In this document: positions 43,227 through 52,671 of the stretch, one piece after another
Numbering within the stretch: the stretch's first letter is position 1
Layout of the letters: every line of letters starts with the position of its first letter
Assembly: GCA_031292485.1 (NCBI GenBank)
Contig: JARLHA010000042.1
Span: 95,831 to 159,830, forward strand
Direction of reading: 5' to 3'
From: Mucilaginibacter sp.
Lineage (GTDB): Bacteria > Bacteroidota > Bacteroidia > Sphingobacteriales > Sphingobacteriaceae
DNA length: 64,000 nucleotides
Position numbers and translations under genes: made by a program
The notes under the pieces: generated by a model
The model's input: the letters and a program-made list of their open reading frames with translations, nothing else
Database searches by the model: none
Told to the model about the DNA's origin: nothing

Positions 43227-46200
43227 ATGAAAAGACCCCTGCTTTTTTTAAATATATTCCTGTTTTTTTTCTGCTTACAAGCCTATCCACAAACCGGCCA
43301 ATCAGTTACGGCCGGTAATTTAACGGGTGCAATCAGTTTTCCTTCGGGCGGTTGTGTTTACAATTGGGTAAATGATAATCCATCCATTGGATTACCTGCC
43401 GGCGGAACAGGAGATATCAGTTCATTTACTGCGGTGAATAATGGGAGGCGGGCTATTGTCGCCACTATCATGGCCGAGCCCGGCCCTACTGGGGATGCGT
43501 TTCTAGGTTCGTCTGGAATTGCCAATATTTCTATGTTTAATATCGTAAACGGCAATAAAGGAAATACAATTTCTACTTTTGGTAATGCTTATGGAATTGG
43601 TTACTGCCCGAAAAGTCCCACCGGCAGCCTTTTATATGAAGTAAATCCCGATAAAGGGAATGTTCAGATGTTTGACGGCACAACGTACGTACAGCGGGCC
43701 ACACAACTAGTTGGATTGAACCCGCATTGCGTGGTATTTAGCCCTGATGGTTATAGGGGATATGTTACAAGCGGTTCAAGGGATAATATTAGTGTAATAA
43801 ATACCGCGCTTTGCAATGTTATAACCACCATTTCAGTGGGGGCAAACCCTTGGGGGATAGTTATAAGCCCGGATGGTAATACTGTTTATGTAGCTAATCA
43901 TGACGATAATACCGTTTCGGTAGTCAGCGTTTCGGCAAATGCTGAAATTGCAAAAATCCCTGTTGGATTAGCCCCTACTAATTTAACTGTAAGTCAGGAC
44001 GGAGGTGAGGTGTTTGTCACGAATTATAATTCCAATAATGTTTCGGTAATTAACTCATCGACAAACAGCGTGATCGCAATTATTCCAGTCGGAACTGGGC
44101 CGTTGGGGATTTCGGTAACACCTGCCGGAAATAGGGTTTTTGTGTCAAATTATAGCGATGGCACAGTTTCTGTGATTAATACGAGCACTAATGCTGTTGT
44201 CTCTGTAATACCAACGGGTAGAAATCCGAATGGCGTGTTAGTTAGTCCGGGCGGCACCCAAGTATACGTTATAAATCAGGGCTCCAACAGCATGTCAGTT
44301 ATTAACACTGGTACAAATAGAATAATATCAAATATTAATGTTGGTTCGAGCCCATTTGCAATAGGGGACTTTATAAAATGGGATGCCGCTTGTGCGCCCG
44401 TCAAATTCACCATCACCGTAAACCCCGCTAACGCTGCCCCGCCAACGATCACCACCAGCGCTGGAACGGGTACTATTTCCGCTTGTACCGGTACCGCCTC
44501 CAGCAGCCCCAATATTCAGCAATTTATTGTTTCAGGTAGTAATTTAACCAATGATGTAAATCTAGCTGCCCCCAATAATTTTGAGATCTCATTAAATCAG
44601 GCAAATGGCTTTGGGACAAATTTAACCTTGCCTCAAAATGGCGGCTCAGTAAATAATACCGTTATATATGTGCGTTCATCTGCCGGGGCTTCTTCGCCAG
44701 GCGTGTCAGGTAATGTATCCATAACCTCAACCGGAGCACAGCCAGCCAAAGTGCCTGTAACAGCGGTGGTAAACGCATTGCCAACGGTTAATACAGTTTT
44801 TTCTCAAACAGTTAATAATGGCCAGCCTGTTGCAGCCGTTAGTTTTACAGGTACCGGCAATATTTTTAACTGGGTGAATGATACGCCAGGGATAGGTTTA
44901 ACGGCGAGCGGAACAGGGGACATTGAGATATTTAACGCTGTGAATAAAGGTACTACTGCTGTTAAAGCAACGATAACAGCAACGCCGGTGTCCGGAAGCT
45001 TTGCTTATATCGGCAATAATGCTATGAAGGGTAATGATTTTACTACCCCACAAACAATATCTGTTATCAATACCGCTACAGGTATTGTTGTTTCAACCAT
45101 CACCGTAGGGGTATCACCTATGGGCGTATCTGTAACACCTGATGGCAAATGGGTTTACGTAGCCAATGAGTTTTCAAATAATGTGTCGGTTATCAATGCA
45201 TCTGTCAATAAAGTGGTGGCGACTGTGCCTGTCGGAATAAATCCGGCTGGAATAGCTGTAACGCCCAATGGTAAGTTCATATACGTAGCCAACTTAAATT
45301 CAAATAATATATCAGTTATCAGTACTGCGAGTAATAAGGTAGTTGCAACAATAACCGTAGGCACAACGCCCCAGAACGGGCCGGGTAGAATTGTGATGAG
45401 CCCCGATGGTAATTTTGCGTATGTAACTTATTTTACCAGTCCCACAGCTGCAGGCCATATTACGGCCATTAATACGGTAACAAATTCAGTATCGGCTACG
45501 ATTCCGCTTCCAACAGGCGGCATTGATGACATGGCTATAAGTCCTGACGGCAGTAGGTTATATGTTCCGGATTATCTTGCGCAACTCATCTACATAGTTG
45601 ATTTAAAAACACAGTTGGTAACCGCCGCGGTCAAGACACCGGCTTCCCCTGTTGGAATTGCGGTCAGCCCCGATGGTAACTTTTTTTATGTAACTGAAAG
45701 TAATTTTAATAATGTCCTGGTCATCAGTACTGCAAGCAATTCCATCGTTGCTACGATATCTGTGGGCCAGAATCCCAACGCAATATCTGTAACGTCCGAT
45801 GGTAAGTATGTTTATGTCCAAAATACCTTTTCTAACAATGTTTCTGTCATCAGTTCTTTAACGAATAAGGTAATTAATAGGATTCCGGTTGGCGGGGGGC
45901 CCGAAGGTTACGGTAATTTTATTTCACCGGGCACGGGTTGCACCGGCTTACCCGCTAAATTCACCATCACCGTAAACCCCGACCCTGCCGCTGTACCCAC
46001 TATTACAACAGGCAGTACAACGGGGGATATCGTTGCCTGTTTAGCGGTTGCCTCGGTAAGTCCTTATATTGAGCAGTTTGCGGTTAGCGGGACTAATTTA
46101 ACAGGGGATATAACTGTCTCGGGAGTAGGCTCGCAATTTGAAATCTCACTGAATCCAAACAGCGGCTATGGCGCAAGCGTCACTATTCCTCAGGCAGGCG

Positions 46201-48053
46201 GACTGGTGAGCAACGTAATTGTTTACGCCAGGGCGGCAGCAGCTGGAAATTCCGGATCACTAACGGGTATGGTAAGGCTTACTTCGCCAGGAGCACTGCC
46301 GGTAAACGCCGGATTGACCGGTCTCATAAACGGGTTGCCCAATATGGGCGGTGTCGCAACGCAGACTTTTGTTGGCGGGCAAACAACTTCGCCCATCAAT
46401 TTTGTTACCAATGGAAACAATGTAAGCTGGACGAATAGTAACGCCGGTATAGGCCTGGCAGCAAGCGGGACCGGGAATATTTTGCCTTTTACGGCGGTTA
46501 ATAATTCGGGCATACCTATAACTGCCGAAATAATTGCTACGCCGGTGAGCCCGGTCGGCGGTTGTACCGGCACGCCCATTTCATTCATTGTCACCGTAAA
46601 CCCGGCGCCTGCAACGGTGCCAACTATTACTACCAGCAATCCTACCGGTACCATCATAGCCTGTTTGGGCCAGGCTTCTCTTAGCCCTAATATTGAACAG
46701 TTTACGGTTTACGCCACCAAATTAACAGCTGACATTATTGCCACCGTATCTTCCGGATTTGAGATTTCACTGAATGCAGGCAGCGGCTATGGAAGCAGTA
46801 TAACCATACCTCAAACAAGTGGCATAGTAAATAATGTAATCGTTTATGTAAGAGCGGCGGCGACTACATCGTCAGGAAATTTAACCGGCATCGTTAAGTT
46901 GAGCTCAACAGGGGCGCAACCTGTAAATGCCGGCGTTACCGGGGTTGTAAACGGATTACCTACGATGGGTGGTGTCTCGCCCCAACTTTATGTAAACGGC
47001 GACGTAACCACGGGGGTTAATTTTACCGATAATGGCAATACGATCAATTGGACCAATGACTCCCCCGGCATCGGCCTGGCTGCCAGCGGTACGGGTAATA
47101 TTCCCCCATTTACAACGGTGAATACTGGGACAACTGCCATTAAAGCTACCATCACTGCCACGCCGGTAGCGCCGGGTACGGGCTGTACCGGAACCCCGAT
47201 TACGTTCAATATCACCGTTTCGCCAACATTGCCATCTTCCATTGCAGTAGCAGGGCCGTTGTCGCCATTAAATACTATTTATGGCACGCCGTCAACCTCC
47301 ACTGTTTTTAGTGTTGTAGGTACATCATTAACCCAAGGTATTTTGGTAATACCGCCTGTTGGCTTCGAAGTGAGCAGTAATGATGTCGCTTTTGCCGGTT
47401 CGCTGATGATTAGTTCCTCAGGAACACAGGTTTATATCAGGCTGGCAGCAACTACCCATGTGGGAAGTTATTCCGGAAAAATCATATTGAGCAGCGTCGG
47501 AGCGCCGTCTGCTTCGCTTGATATGCCATTAAGCACCGTTACCCCGGCGCCGTTAACTATTGCTGCTGACAATAAAACCAAAACAGTGGGGACTGCCAAT
47601 CCTGAACTAACGGCAACTTATATAGGCTTTTTGAATGGCGACACGCCGGCAGATCTGACCAGCCCTGTTATTTTAAGTACTATTGCTGACATTACTTCGC
47701 CTATCGGCGTGTACCCCATAACCCTGAGTGGATACGTTTCAAAAGATTATACGATAACCCCTTTCCCCGGTATACTTACCGTTATAGGCGCAATTGTTAT
47801 ACCGAATACTTTTACGCCCAACGGCGATGGCGTAAATGATACCTGGAACATCAAATACCTGAATGTTTATAATAGCTGTACCGTTCAGATATTTACCCGG
47901 TACGGAGAAAACGTTTATTCATCTATCGGTTACGGAACGCCATGGGATGGGACCTACAAAGGGGCAAAATTACCTACCGGTACCTATTACTATGTGATCA
48001 ACCTGAAAAATGATACGAAACCTTTATCTGGATTTATAGCGATTATAAGATAG
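43227..48053 (+). CDS. Giant secreted YVTN beta-propeller protein with T9SS type B C-terminal domain
   Basis: This 1608-residue exported protein has signal peptide 1-21 (ending AYP-QT). A first YVTN/NHL-like propeller covers about 45-390 (repeated GxxPxGIxVSPDGxxVYVxNxxxxxVSVI). Three copies of a 'TITTS-GT-AC...FEISLN' module lie near 405, 920 and 1130, each followed by a 'GTGNI..F.AVN' segment. A second propeller covers about 590-900, an MBG-like domain about 1445-1520 (ADNKTKTVGTANPELTATY), and the type B sorting domain from about 1524 (NTFTPNGDGVNDTWNI to SGFIAIIR). It is expected at the cell surface or outside. Binding target unknown. The internal duplication suggests growth by repeat copying. 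Confidence 0.92.
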   Translation: MKRPLLFLNIFLFFFCLQAYPQTGQSVTAGNLTGAISFPSGGCVYNWVNDNPSIGLPAGGTGDISSFTAVNNGRRAIVATIMAEPGPTGDAFLGSSGIANISMFNIVNGNKGNTISTFGNAYGIGYCPKSPTGSLLYEVNPDKGNVQMFDGTTYVQRATQLVGLNPHCVVFSPDGYRGYVTSGSRDNISVINTALCNVITTISVGANPWGIVISPDGNTVYVANHDDNTVSVVSVSANAEIAKIPVGLAPTNLTVSQDGGEVFVTNYNSNNVSVINSSTNSVIAIIPVGTGPLGISVTPAGNRVFVSNYSDGTVSVINTSTNAVVSVIPTGRNPNGVLVSPGGTQVYVINQGSNSMSVINTGTNRIISNINVGSSPFAIGDFIKWDAACAPVKFTITVNPANAAPPTITTSAGTGTISACTGTASSSPNIQQFIVSGSNLTNDVNLAAPNNFEISLNQANGFGTNLTLPQNGGSVNNTVIYVRSSAGASSPGVSGNVSITSTGAQPAKVPVTAVVNALPTVNTVFSQTVNNGQPVAAVSFTGTGNIFNWVNDTPGIGLTASGTGDIEIFNAVNKGTTAVKATITATPVSGSFAYIGNNAMKGNDFTTPQTISVINTATGIVVSTITVGVSPMGVSVTPDGKWVYVANEFSNNVSVINASVNKVVATVPVGINPAGIAVTPNGKFIYVANLNSNNISVISTASNKVVATITVGTTPQNGPGRIVMSPDGNFAYVTYFTSPTAAGHITAINTVTNSVSATIPLPTGGIDDMAISPDGSRLYVPDYLAQLIYIVDLKTQLVTAAVKTPASPVGIAVSPDGNFFYVTESNFNNVLVISTASNSIVATISVGQNPNAISVTSDGKYVYVQNTFSNNVSVISSLTNKVINRIPVGGGPEGYGNFISPGTGCTGLPAKFTITVNPDPAAVPTITTGSTTGDIVACLAVASVSPYIEQFAVSGTNLTGDITVSGVGSQFEISLNPNSGYGASVTIPQAGGLVSNVIVYARAAAAGNSGSLTGMVRLTSPGALPVNAGLTGLINGLPNMGGVATQTFVGGQTTSPINFVTNGNNVSWTNSNAGIGLAASGTGNILPFTAVNNSGIPITAEIIATPVSPVGGCTGTPISFIVTVNPAPATVPTITTSNPTGTIIACLGQASLSPNIEQFTVYATKLTADIIATVSSGFEISLNAGSGYGSSITIPQTSGIVNNVIVYVRAAATTSSGNLTGIVKLSSTGAQPVNAGVTGVVNGLPTMGGVSPQLYVNGDVTTGVNFTDNGNTINWTNDSPGIGLAASGTGNIPPFTTVNTGTTAIKATITATPVAPGTGCTGTPITFNITVSPTLPSSIAVAGPLSPLNTIYGTPSTSTVFSVVGTSLTQGILVIPPVGFEVSSNDVAFAGSLMISSSGTQVYIRLAATTHVGSYSGKIILSSVGAPSASLDMPLSTVTPAPLTIAADNKTKTVGTANPELTATYIGFLNGDTPADLTSPVILSTIADITSPIGVYPITLSGYVSKDYTITPFPGILTVIGAIVIPNTFTPNGDGVNDTWNIKYLNVYNSCTVQIFTRYGENVYSSIGYGTPWDGTYKGAKLPTGTYYYVINLKNDTKPLSGFIAIIR

Positions 48054-48146
48054 TGATATGGTTTGGCTGGCATTTTTTGAATTCAATATCATCAAACAAA
48101 ACAACGTATAGCAATATTATTAATTAAGAGTACCGGTTTAGGTTAA

Positions 48147-48401
48147 ATTACGGGTACCTTTGCGCCAAATGGCAATGGCATAAGAGACATCCCGGACATC
48201 AAGTATCTTAATTCTTACTTAAATTGTAAGGTTCGGGTATACAACAGATACAGAGAAAATGTATATTCGTCAATTGGTTATGAGTTGTCATGAAACATGA
48301 CATCTAAAGGCGCTCAATTACCAACTGGTATTTATTACTATATAATCAACCTTAAAAATGGTCTTAATGCTTTATCAGGTTTTGTAGCAATTATCAGATA
48401 A
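48147..48401 (+). pseudogene. Dead tandem copy of the T9SS type B C-terminal domain
   Basis: Reading from 48147 gives GTFAPNGNGIRDIPDIKYLN, then RYRENVYSSIGYELS, a TGA stop, and SKGAQLPTGIYYYIINLKNG ending SGFVAIIR and TAA. It aligns without gaps to the last 80 residues of the preceding gene. The stop is exactly where that protein has Trp of PWDGTYKG (TGG to TGA). No start codon or signal peptide precedes it (in-frame TAA at 48144). It is the 3' remnant of a duplicated or second secreted gene. Confidence 0.88.
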
Positions 48402-48407
48402 AATTAA

Positions 48408-49424
48408 ATGAAACGAATTTTACTTATACTATTAGGGGTTTTTGCTTACATACACTTAGCATCAGCACAACAAAAGCCGCAATACACACAATATGTATTT
48501 AATAACTTATTATTAAATCCGGCGGTAACAGGCATTGAAAATTATACCGATGTAAAAGCCGGATACCGCAGTCAATGGACAGGTTTGCAAGGGGCGCCTG
48601 TAACCAGTTATTTAACTATTGATTTTCCTTTGGGAAATAATTTTTTGCAGGGTGATGCAACCGCTTTCCCGGCAGAAGGAGGCGTTAACCCGTCGAGCAG
48701 GCTTTACACGCAAAACTATATGGCGGCCGAGCCTCACCATGGGTTGGGGTTTAATATCGTGTCTGACGTTGCAGGCCCGATCAATACAACTAATATTGAT
48801 ATCGATTACGCGTATCACCTGGGTTTAACTGACCGTTTAAATTTAGCTGTGGGCGTTTCAGCGGGGTTTAACCACATCAGCTTGAATACCGCTGAGATTA
48901 CCCTTGAAAACCCGAATGACCCTGCTATTACCAACGGCAATAACAGCCAGTGGAAGCCAGACCTGAATACAGGTATCTGGTTATATTCTTCCAATTATTA
49001 CTTTGGTGCATCCGTACAGCAAATACTTCCCCAAAATCTTTATTTTAGTTCAACCCATTCTGCAGATCCGAGCAAAACTGTTCCGCAATACTTTTTAACA
49101 GGTGGGGTTAAATTTTTCCTGACGGATGACGTAACTATTTTACCCTCATTTTTGATTAAAGAAATCAATCCGGTGCCCTTAACTTATGACATTAATGCGA
49201 AGATATCCTTCCAGGATAAGTTTTGGCTGGGAGCGTCGTACCGTCATGGCGACTCATTTGGCGTATTGGCGGGCTTAAATATCAGCTCATTTATCAATAT
49301 CGGATACTCTTATGATATTACCACCTCGGCACTTAATACTGTAAGTAACGGAACCCACGAAATTGTGATAAGTTTACTTTTGAACAACAGATATAAGGTA
49401 ACTTGCCCGCAACATACTTTTTAG
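48408..49424 (+). CDS. PorP/SprF-family type IX secretion outer membrane protein
   Basis: This 338-residue protein has a signal peptide (about 1-20, ending ASA-QQ) and the PorP/SprF opening QKPQYTQYVFNNLLLNPAVTG with AGYRSQWTGLQGAPVTSYLT. Repeated beta strands of an outer membrane barrel follow, ending ITTSALNTVSNGTHEIVISL. Such proteins often stand directly after a gene for a large type B T9SS cargo and help place it on the cell surface. Here the giant propeller gene and its dead domain copy precede it, the latter by only seven bases. Confidence 0.92.
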   Translation: MKRILLILLGVFAYIHLASAQQKPQYTQYVFNNLLLNPAVTGIENYTDVKAGYRSQWTGLQGAPVTSYLTIDFPLGNNFLQGDATAFPAEGGVNPSSRLYTQNYMAAEPHHGLGFNIVSDVAGPINTTNIDIDYAYHLGLTDRLNLAVGVSAGFNHISLNTAEITLENPNDPAITNGNNSQWKPDLNTGIWLYSSNYYFGASVQQILPQNLYFSSTHSADPSKTVPQYFLTGGVKFFLTDDVTILPSFLIKEINPVPLTYDINAKISFQDKFWLGASYRHGDSFGVLAGLNISSFINIGYSYDITTSALNTVSNGTHEIVISLLLNNRYKVTCPQHTF

Positions 49425-49494
49425 CCCCCCCCCCAAGCCCCCTAAAGGGGTGGGAGGAAATAAATCCGAAATCGAAAATCCGAATTCCGAAATT
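49425..49494. repeat. Poly-C, CCCCTAAAGGGG hairpin and CCGAAAT-type repeat
   Basis: A run of ten C (49425-49434) directly follows the PorP stop. CCCC-TAAA-GGGG (49439-49450) follows, and then AATCCGAAATCGAAAATCCG and AATTCCGAAAT (49463-49494). The last part belongs to the same family as 55382-55401 and 56048-56067. It lies between convergent genes and may stop transcription. Confidence 0.6.
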
Positions 49495-49498
49495 CTTT

Positions 49499-50974
49499 CT
49501 AAAGCTCCCGTCTCAATCGTGCTACCGGGATATTCATTTGCTCGCGGTATTTGGCAACAGTACGGCGGGCAATATTATAGCCGGCATCTTTTAATATTTC
49601 GGTTAGCTTTTCATCGGCAAGTGGGTGCTGTTTGTCTTCATTGCCGATATGTTCTTCCAGGATCTTTTTCACCTCTTTATTTGAAACCTCTTCGCCGCTT
49701 TCGGTTTGAATGGCTTCAGAGAAAAATGATTTTAACAGGAAGGTGCCGAACTCGGTTTGTACATATTTTGAGTTGGCCACACGCGATACGGTTGATATAT
49801 CCATATTGATCCTGTCTGCGATGTCTTTAAGGATCATTGGTCTTAAATTCTTATCGTCACCAGTTAAAAAATAATCATACTGGTATTGCATGATGGCATT
49901 CATCGTTTTTAAGAGGGTTTGCTGGCGCTGTTTGATGGCATCAATAAACCATTTAGCCGAATCGAGTTTTTGTTTTACAAACTGAACTGCTTCTTTTAAC
50001 TTTTTATCCCTTTGTGATGCTTTATCATAATGTTCAAACATTTCCTGGTACGATCGGCTTATCCTCAATTCGGGGGCGTTTTTTGAGTTTAAGGTAAGGA
50101 TAAGGAAACCGTTGTTATTGCTGATATGAAAATCAGGGATAACCTGCATTTGCTTTGTGTTGATTTCGTTTGAATCTCCTGGTTTTGGGTTCAGTTTTAA
50201 GATCTCATTTACCACTGCTCTTAAGTCTTCTGATGACATGTTTAATGACTTTTCAAGCTTGTCATAATGTTTGCGGGTAAATTCATCCAGGTAATGCTCA
50301 ACAACCATTATGGCTTTTTTAACAACCGGGTCATTCTGGTCTTTTTTGCGCAACTGGATTAACAGGCATTCCTGCAGACTCCGTGCACCTACACCTGCCG
50401 GGTCGAACCCCTGAATAACCCGCAGCATATCTTCCACCTCGTCATCCTCGGCAAAAATATTTTGCGAAAAAGCAAGGTCATCTGTAAGTGAAGTGATTGG
50501 GCGGCGCAGGTATCCGTCATCATCCAGGCTGCCTATAATTTGCCTGCCTATCCTGAAATCTTTATCCGACAACGGCAAAAGATCGAGCTGCTGCTGTAAA
50601 CTTTCAAAAAATGAACTTTGCACAGCAATAGGTATCTCTTTATGATCGTCATCATCATCACCGTTTTGGTCGTAACGCGAACCATATTCATTTACATTGT
50701 CTTCCTGCAGGTAGTCGTCGATATTAAATTCATCCGCTTCGCCTTTTTCTTCATCAGCGCTATAATTGTCATCTTCAGGATCGCGGTCGGGATATTGCTC
50801 TTCAGGTTCGTTTAAATTAGTTAGGCTCAAATCTTCAAGCGCGGGGTTTTCCTCCAGCTCCTCCTTAATCCGTGTATCTAATGAAACCGTGGGCACCTGC
50901 AGCAATTTTATAAATTGTATTTGCTGCGGCGATAATTTTTGTAATAGTTTTTGTTGAAGATTTTGTTTTAGCAT
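49499..50974 (-). CDS. rpoN: RNA polymerase sigma-54 factor
   Basis: Sigma-54 directs RNA polymerase to -24/-12 promoters that need an AAA+ activator. The 491-residue protein from the ATG at 50974 (nine extra codons are open upstream) has Region I KQNLQQKLLQKLSPQQIQFI. An acidic Region II of about 60 residues (EEQYPDRDPEDDNYS to GDDDDDHKE) follows, then the core-binding domain. The HTH is DISTVSRVANSKYVQTEFG and the RpoN box ARRTVAKYREQMNIP. No activator gene lies in the window. Confidence 0.96.
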   Translation of the reverse strand: MLKQNLQQKLLQKLSPQQIQFIKLLQVPTVSLDTRIKEELEENPALEDLSLTNLNEPEEQYPDRDPEDDNYSADEEKGEADEFNIDDYLQEDNVNEYGSRYDQNGDDDDDHKEIPIAVQSSFFESLQQQLDLLPLSDKDFRIGRQIIGSLDDDGYLRRPITSLTDDLAFSQNIFAEDDEVEDMLRVIQGFDPAGVGARSLQECLLIQLRKKDQNDPVVKKAIMVVEHYLDEFTRKHYDKLEKSLNMSSEDLRAVVNEILKLNPKPGDSNEINTKQMQVIPDFHISNNNGFLILTLNSKNAPELRISRSYQEMFEHYDKASQRDKKLKEAVQFVKQKLDSAKWFIDAIKQRQQTLLKTMNAIMQYQYDYFLTGDDKNLRPMILKDIADRINMDISTVSRVANSKYVQTEFGTFLLKSFFSEAIQTESGEEVSNKEVKKILEEHIGNEDKQHPLADEKLTEILKDAGYNIARRTVAKYREQMNIPVARLRREL

Positions 50975-51119
50975 AATCAGATAGCGGCAAAAATACATCA
51001 ATTACCTTTAACTAAAAAATTTGTTAGGATAAGTTGAATACTGGGTAGATTCAATAAAATAAAATATTTTTTTGATTGTTTTACTATTTGGTATATTACA
51101 CAAAATAATAATTTTATTT

Positions 51120-51542
51120 ATGGCATTTGTTAAGGAATTTAAAGAATTTGCGATGCGGGGCAATGTAGTTGACCTTGCTGTTGGTGTGGTTATCGGCGCT
51201 GCATTCGGTGGCATTGTTACCTCGCTGGTAAAAGACATTATTATGCCCCCGATCGGATATATCACCGGCGGTGTTGATTTTTCGGACAAAAAAATCATTC
51301 TGAAAGATGCAGATCCTGCCCACAAGTTATTGGAGAACGCCATTCACTATGGTAGTTTTATTAACGCGGTGATCCAGTTCCTGATTATCGCTTTTGCTAT
51401 TTTCTTAGTAGTGAAAGCGATTAATTCGTTAAAAAAATCGGAGCCGGAGCCCGAACCAGCTCCTGTAGCCGAACCTGAACCAACCAAAGAGGAATTGCTG
51501 CTGACACAGATCCGGGACTTGCTGGCAAAAGGACAGAAATAA
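51120..51542 (+). CDS. mscL: Large-conductance mechanosensitive channel MscL
   Basis: This inner membrane pentameric safety valve opens under membrane tension. It has 140 residues from the ATG at 51120; a 48-base upstream extension is unlikely because [20 protein letters not shown] is the normal N-terminus. TM1 is [22 protein letters not shown]2 is [18 protein letters not shown]. The cytoplasmic end has an acidic/Pro-rich linker ([14 protein letters not shown]) and the final helix [11 protein letters not shown]. It is divergent from rpoN and adjacent to a convergent lipoprotein gene. Confidence 0.96.
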   Translation: MAFVKEFKEFAMRGNVVDLAVGVVIGAAFGGIVTSLVKDIIMPPIGYITGGVDFSDKKIILKDADPAHKLLENAIHYGSFINAVIQFLIIAFAIFLVVKAINSLKKSEPEPEPAPVAEPEPTKEELLLTQIRDLLAKGQK

Positions 51543-52634
51543 TTATTGCCCGCTGGCAACCGGTACCGGTTTTTTCCTCAAAATGCCATTTTCCTGAAGA
51601 TCGTTTGAATCTTCTGATTCGTGGCCTTTTTGTGCCACAGTGATAACGTATGGCCACCAATTTTTGGTGGCCATAGTAATATCATTGTCAAGATAATACC
51701 TATCGTGGCCCTTTAACTGAATATGGTCGAAACCCGGGTAATGTTCTCCTTGCGAATAGGGATCATACGTTTCAATGTAAAAATTGCTGCCCGTTTGTTT
51801 ATAGCCCTTTGCCAGCAGAAAGTGGCCCCATCCGCTCGCAGCTGTTGGATAAAACTTCGAAATATGCTGGTAATCTGTTGTGTTATATGGAACATAAAAC
51901 ATATCAAGGCAAATAATAAGTAATCTATTTTTGTCGATGTCTGTTTTTACCAGGCTGTCGATGTTTTGCAAAGTATCAACAGCATATTTGATGTTATTTA
52001 ACTTTAAATATGATTGTACGTCGCTGGTAAACCACCAGCCACCTTTAGGTTCATAAATATTTCGGGCATCTACGGGCGTTTTGGAAAATGTCGAATCGGC
52101 CCATTCGATAGCCATAGTAGTGACCGCAGGCCCGCAGTTGACGAATTGAAACCGGCTTCCGTCAAACTGATCGCGGTAAAAGTTATACCCTTTATTCAGG
52201 CTTTTTCCGGCCGTTATGGCGCCGGGAAATCCAAAATATTCCATTTCTGTTTGAACGATTAATTGGAATGATGTTGACTTATGTTTATCTGTTGATGTAA
52301 CCTTGAAGATAACAGGTTGCGTAAAGTCATAAACTTCATTATCGCCGGCAATAGTACTGTTAATTGTTGCAGTTACCTGGCTCGCCAAAGTATATGACAT
52401 GATTAGCTTGTGCATATTTGCAGAATCAGGCACAATAACAGTTATTGTATTTGAAGCAGTATCGATATTTGCGACGGTTAATTCTCCATTAATCGCAAAA
52501 TTAAGCAAGCCATTCTCCAGGGTGTGGATTTGTTGTCCGGTCACCTGCGGCGATGCAGGTTGAGTCTCCTTTTTACATGAAACTGCCTGTAAAAGGGAAA
52601 AAATAAAAACCCACAAATAAATTTTAACTTTCAT
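51543..52634 (-). CDS. Lipoprotein with Ig-like domain and C39-like cysteine peptidase domain
   Basis: This 363-residue lipoprotein has lipobox QAVSC with Cys20. Residues about 25-135 form an Ig-like domain of the DUF5018 type. Residues about 165-345 look like a C39-like papain fold: FVNCGPAVTTMAIEW (Cys and Gln/Asn region), GWGHFLLAKGY (His) and IETYDPYSQGEH (Asp/Asn). A surface-anchored peptidase is likely. No bacteriocin or transporter gene is adjacent, so maturation of an exported peptide is not supported. It converges with mscL with no gap. Confidence 0.75.
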   Translation of the reverse strand: MKVKIYLWVFIFSLLQAVSCKKETQPASPQVTGQQIHTLENGLLNFAINGELTVANIDTASNTITVIVPDSANMHKLIMSYTLASQVTATINSTIAGDNEVYDFTQPVIFKVTSTDKHKSTSFQLIVQTEMEYFGFPGAITAGKSLNKGYNFYRDQFDGSRFQFVNCGPAVTTMAIEWADSTFSKTPVDARNIYEPKGGWWFTSDVQSYLKLNNIKYAVDTLQNIDSLVKTDIDKNRLLIICLDMFYVPYNTTDYQHISKFYPTAASGWGHFLLAKGYKQTGSNFYIETYDPYSQGEHYPGFDHIQLKGHDRYYLDNDITMATKNWWPYVITVAQKGHESEDSNDLQENGILRKKPVPVASGQ

Positions 52635-52671
52635 CAGGGGAACCTTCGTTTTATAAAGATATAAATAAATT

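Noticed and set aside
46223..46657. 144-codon antisense frame within the giant propeller gene
   Set aside because: Gly/Val/Pro-rich shadow caused by repeated Thr/Pro codons.
51072..51119. Longer N-terminus of MscL
   Set aside because: The ATG at 51120 gives the normal MscL start; the extension adds a hydrophobic stretch unlike the family.
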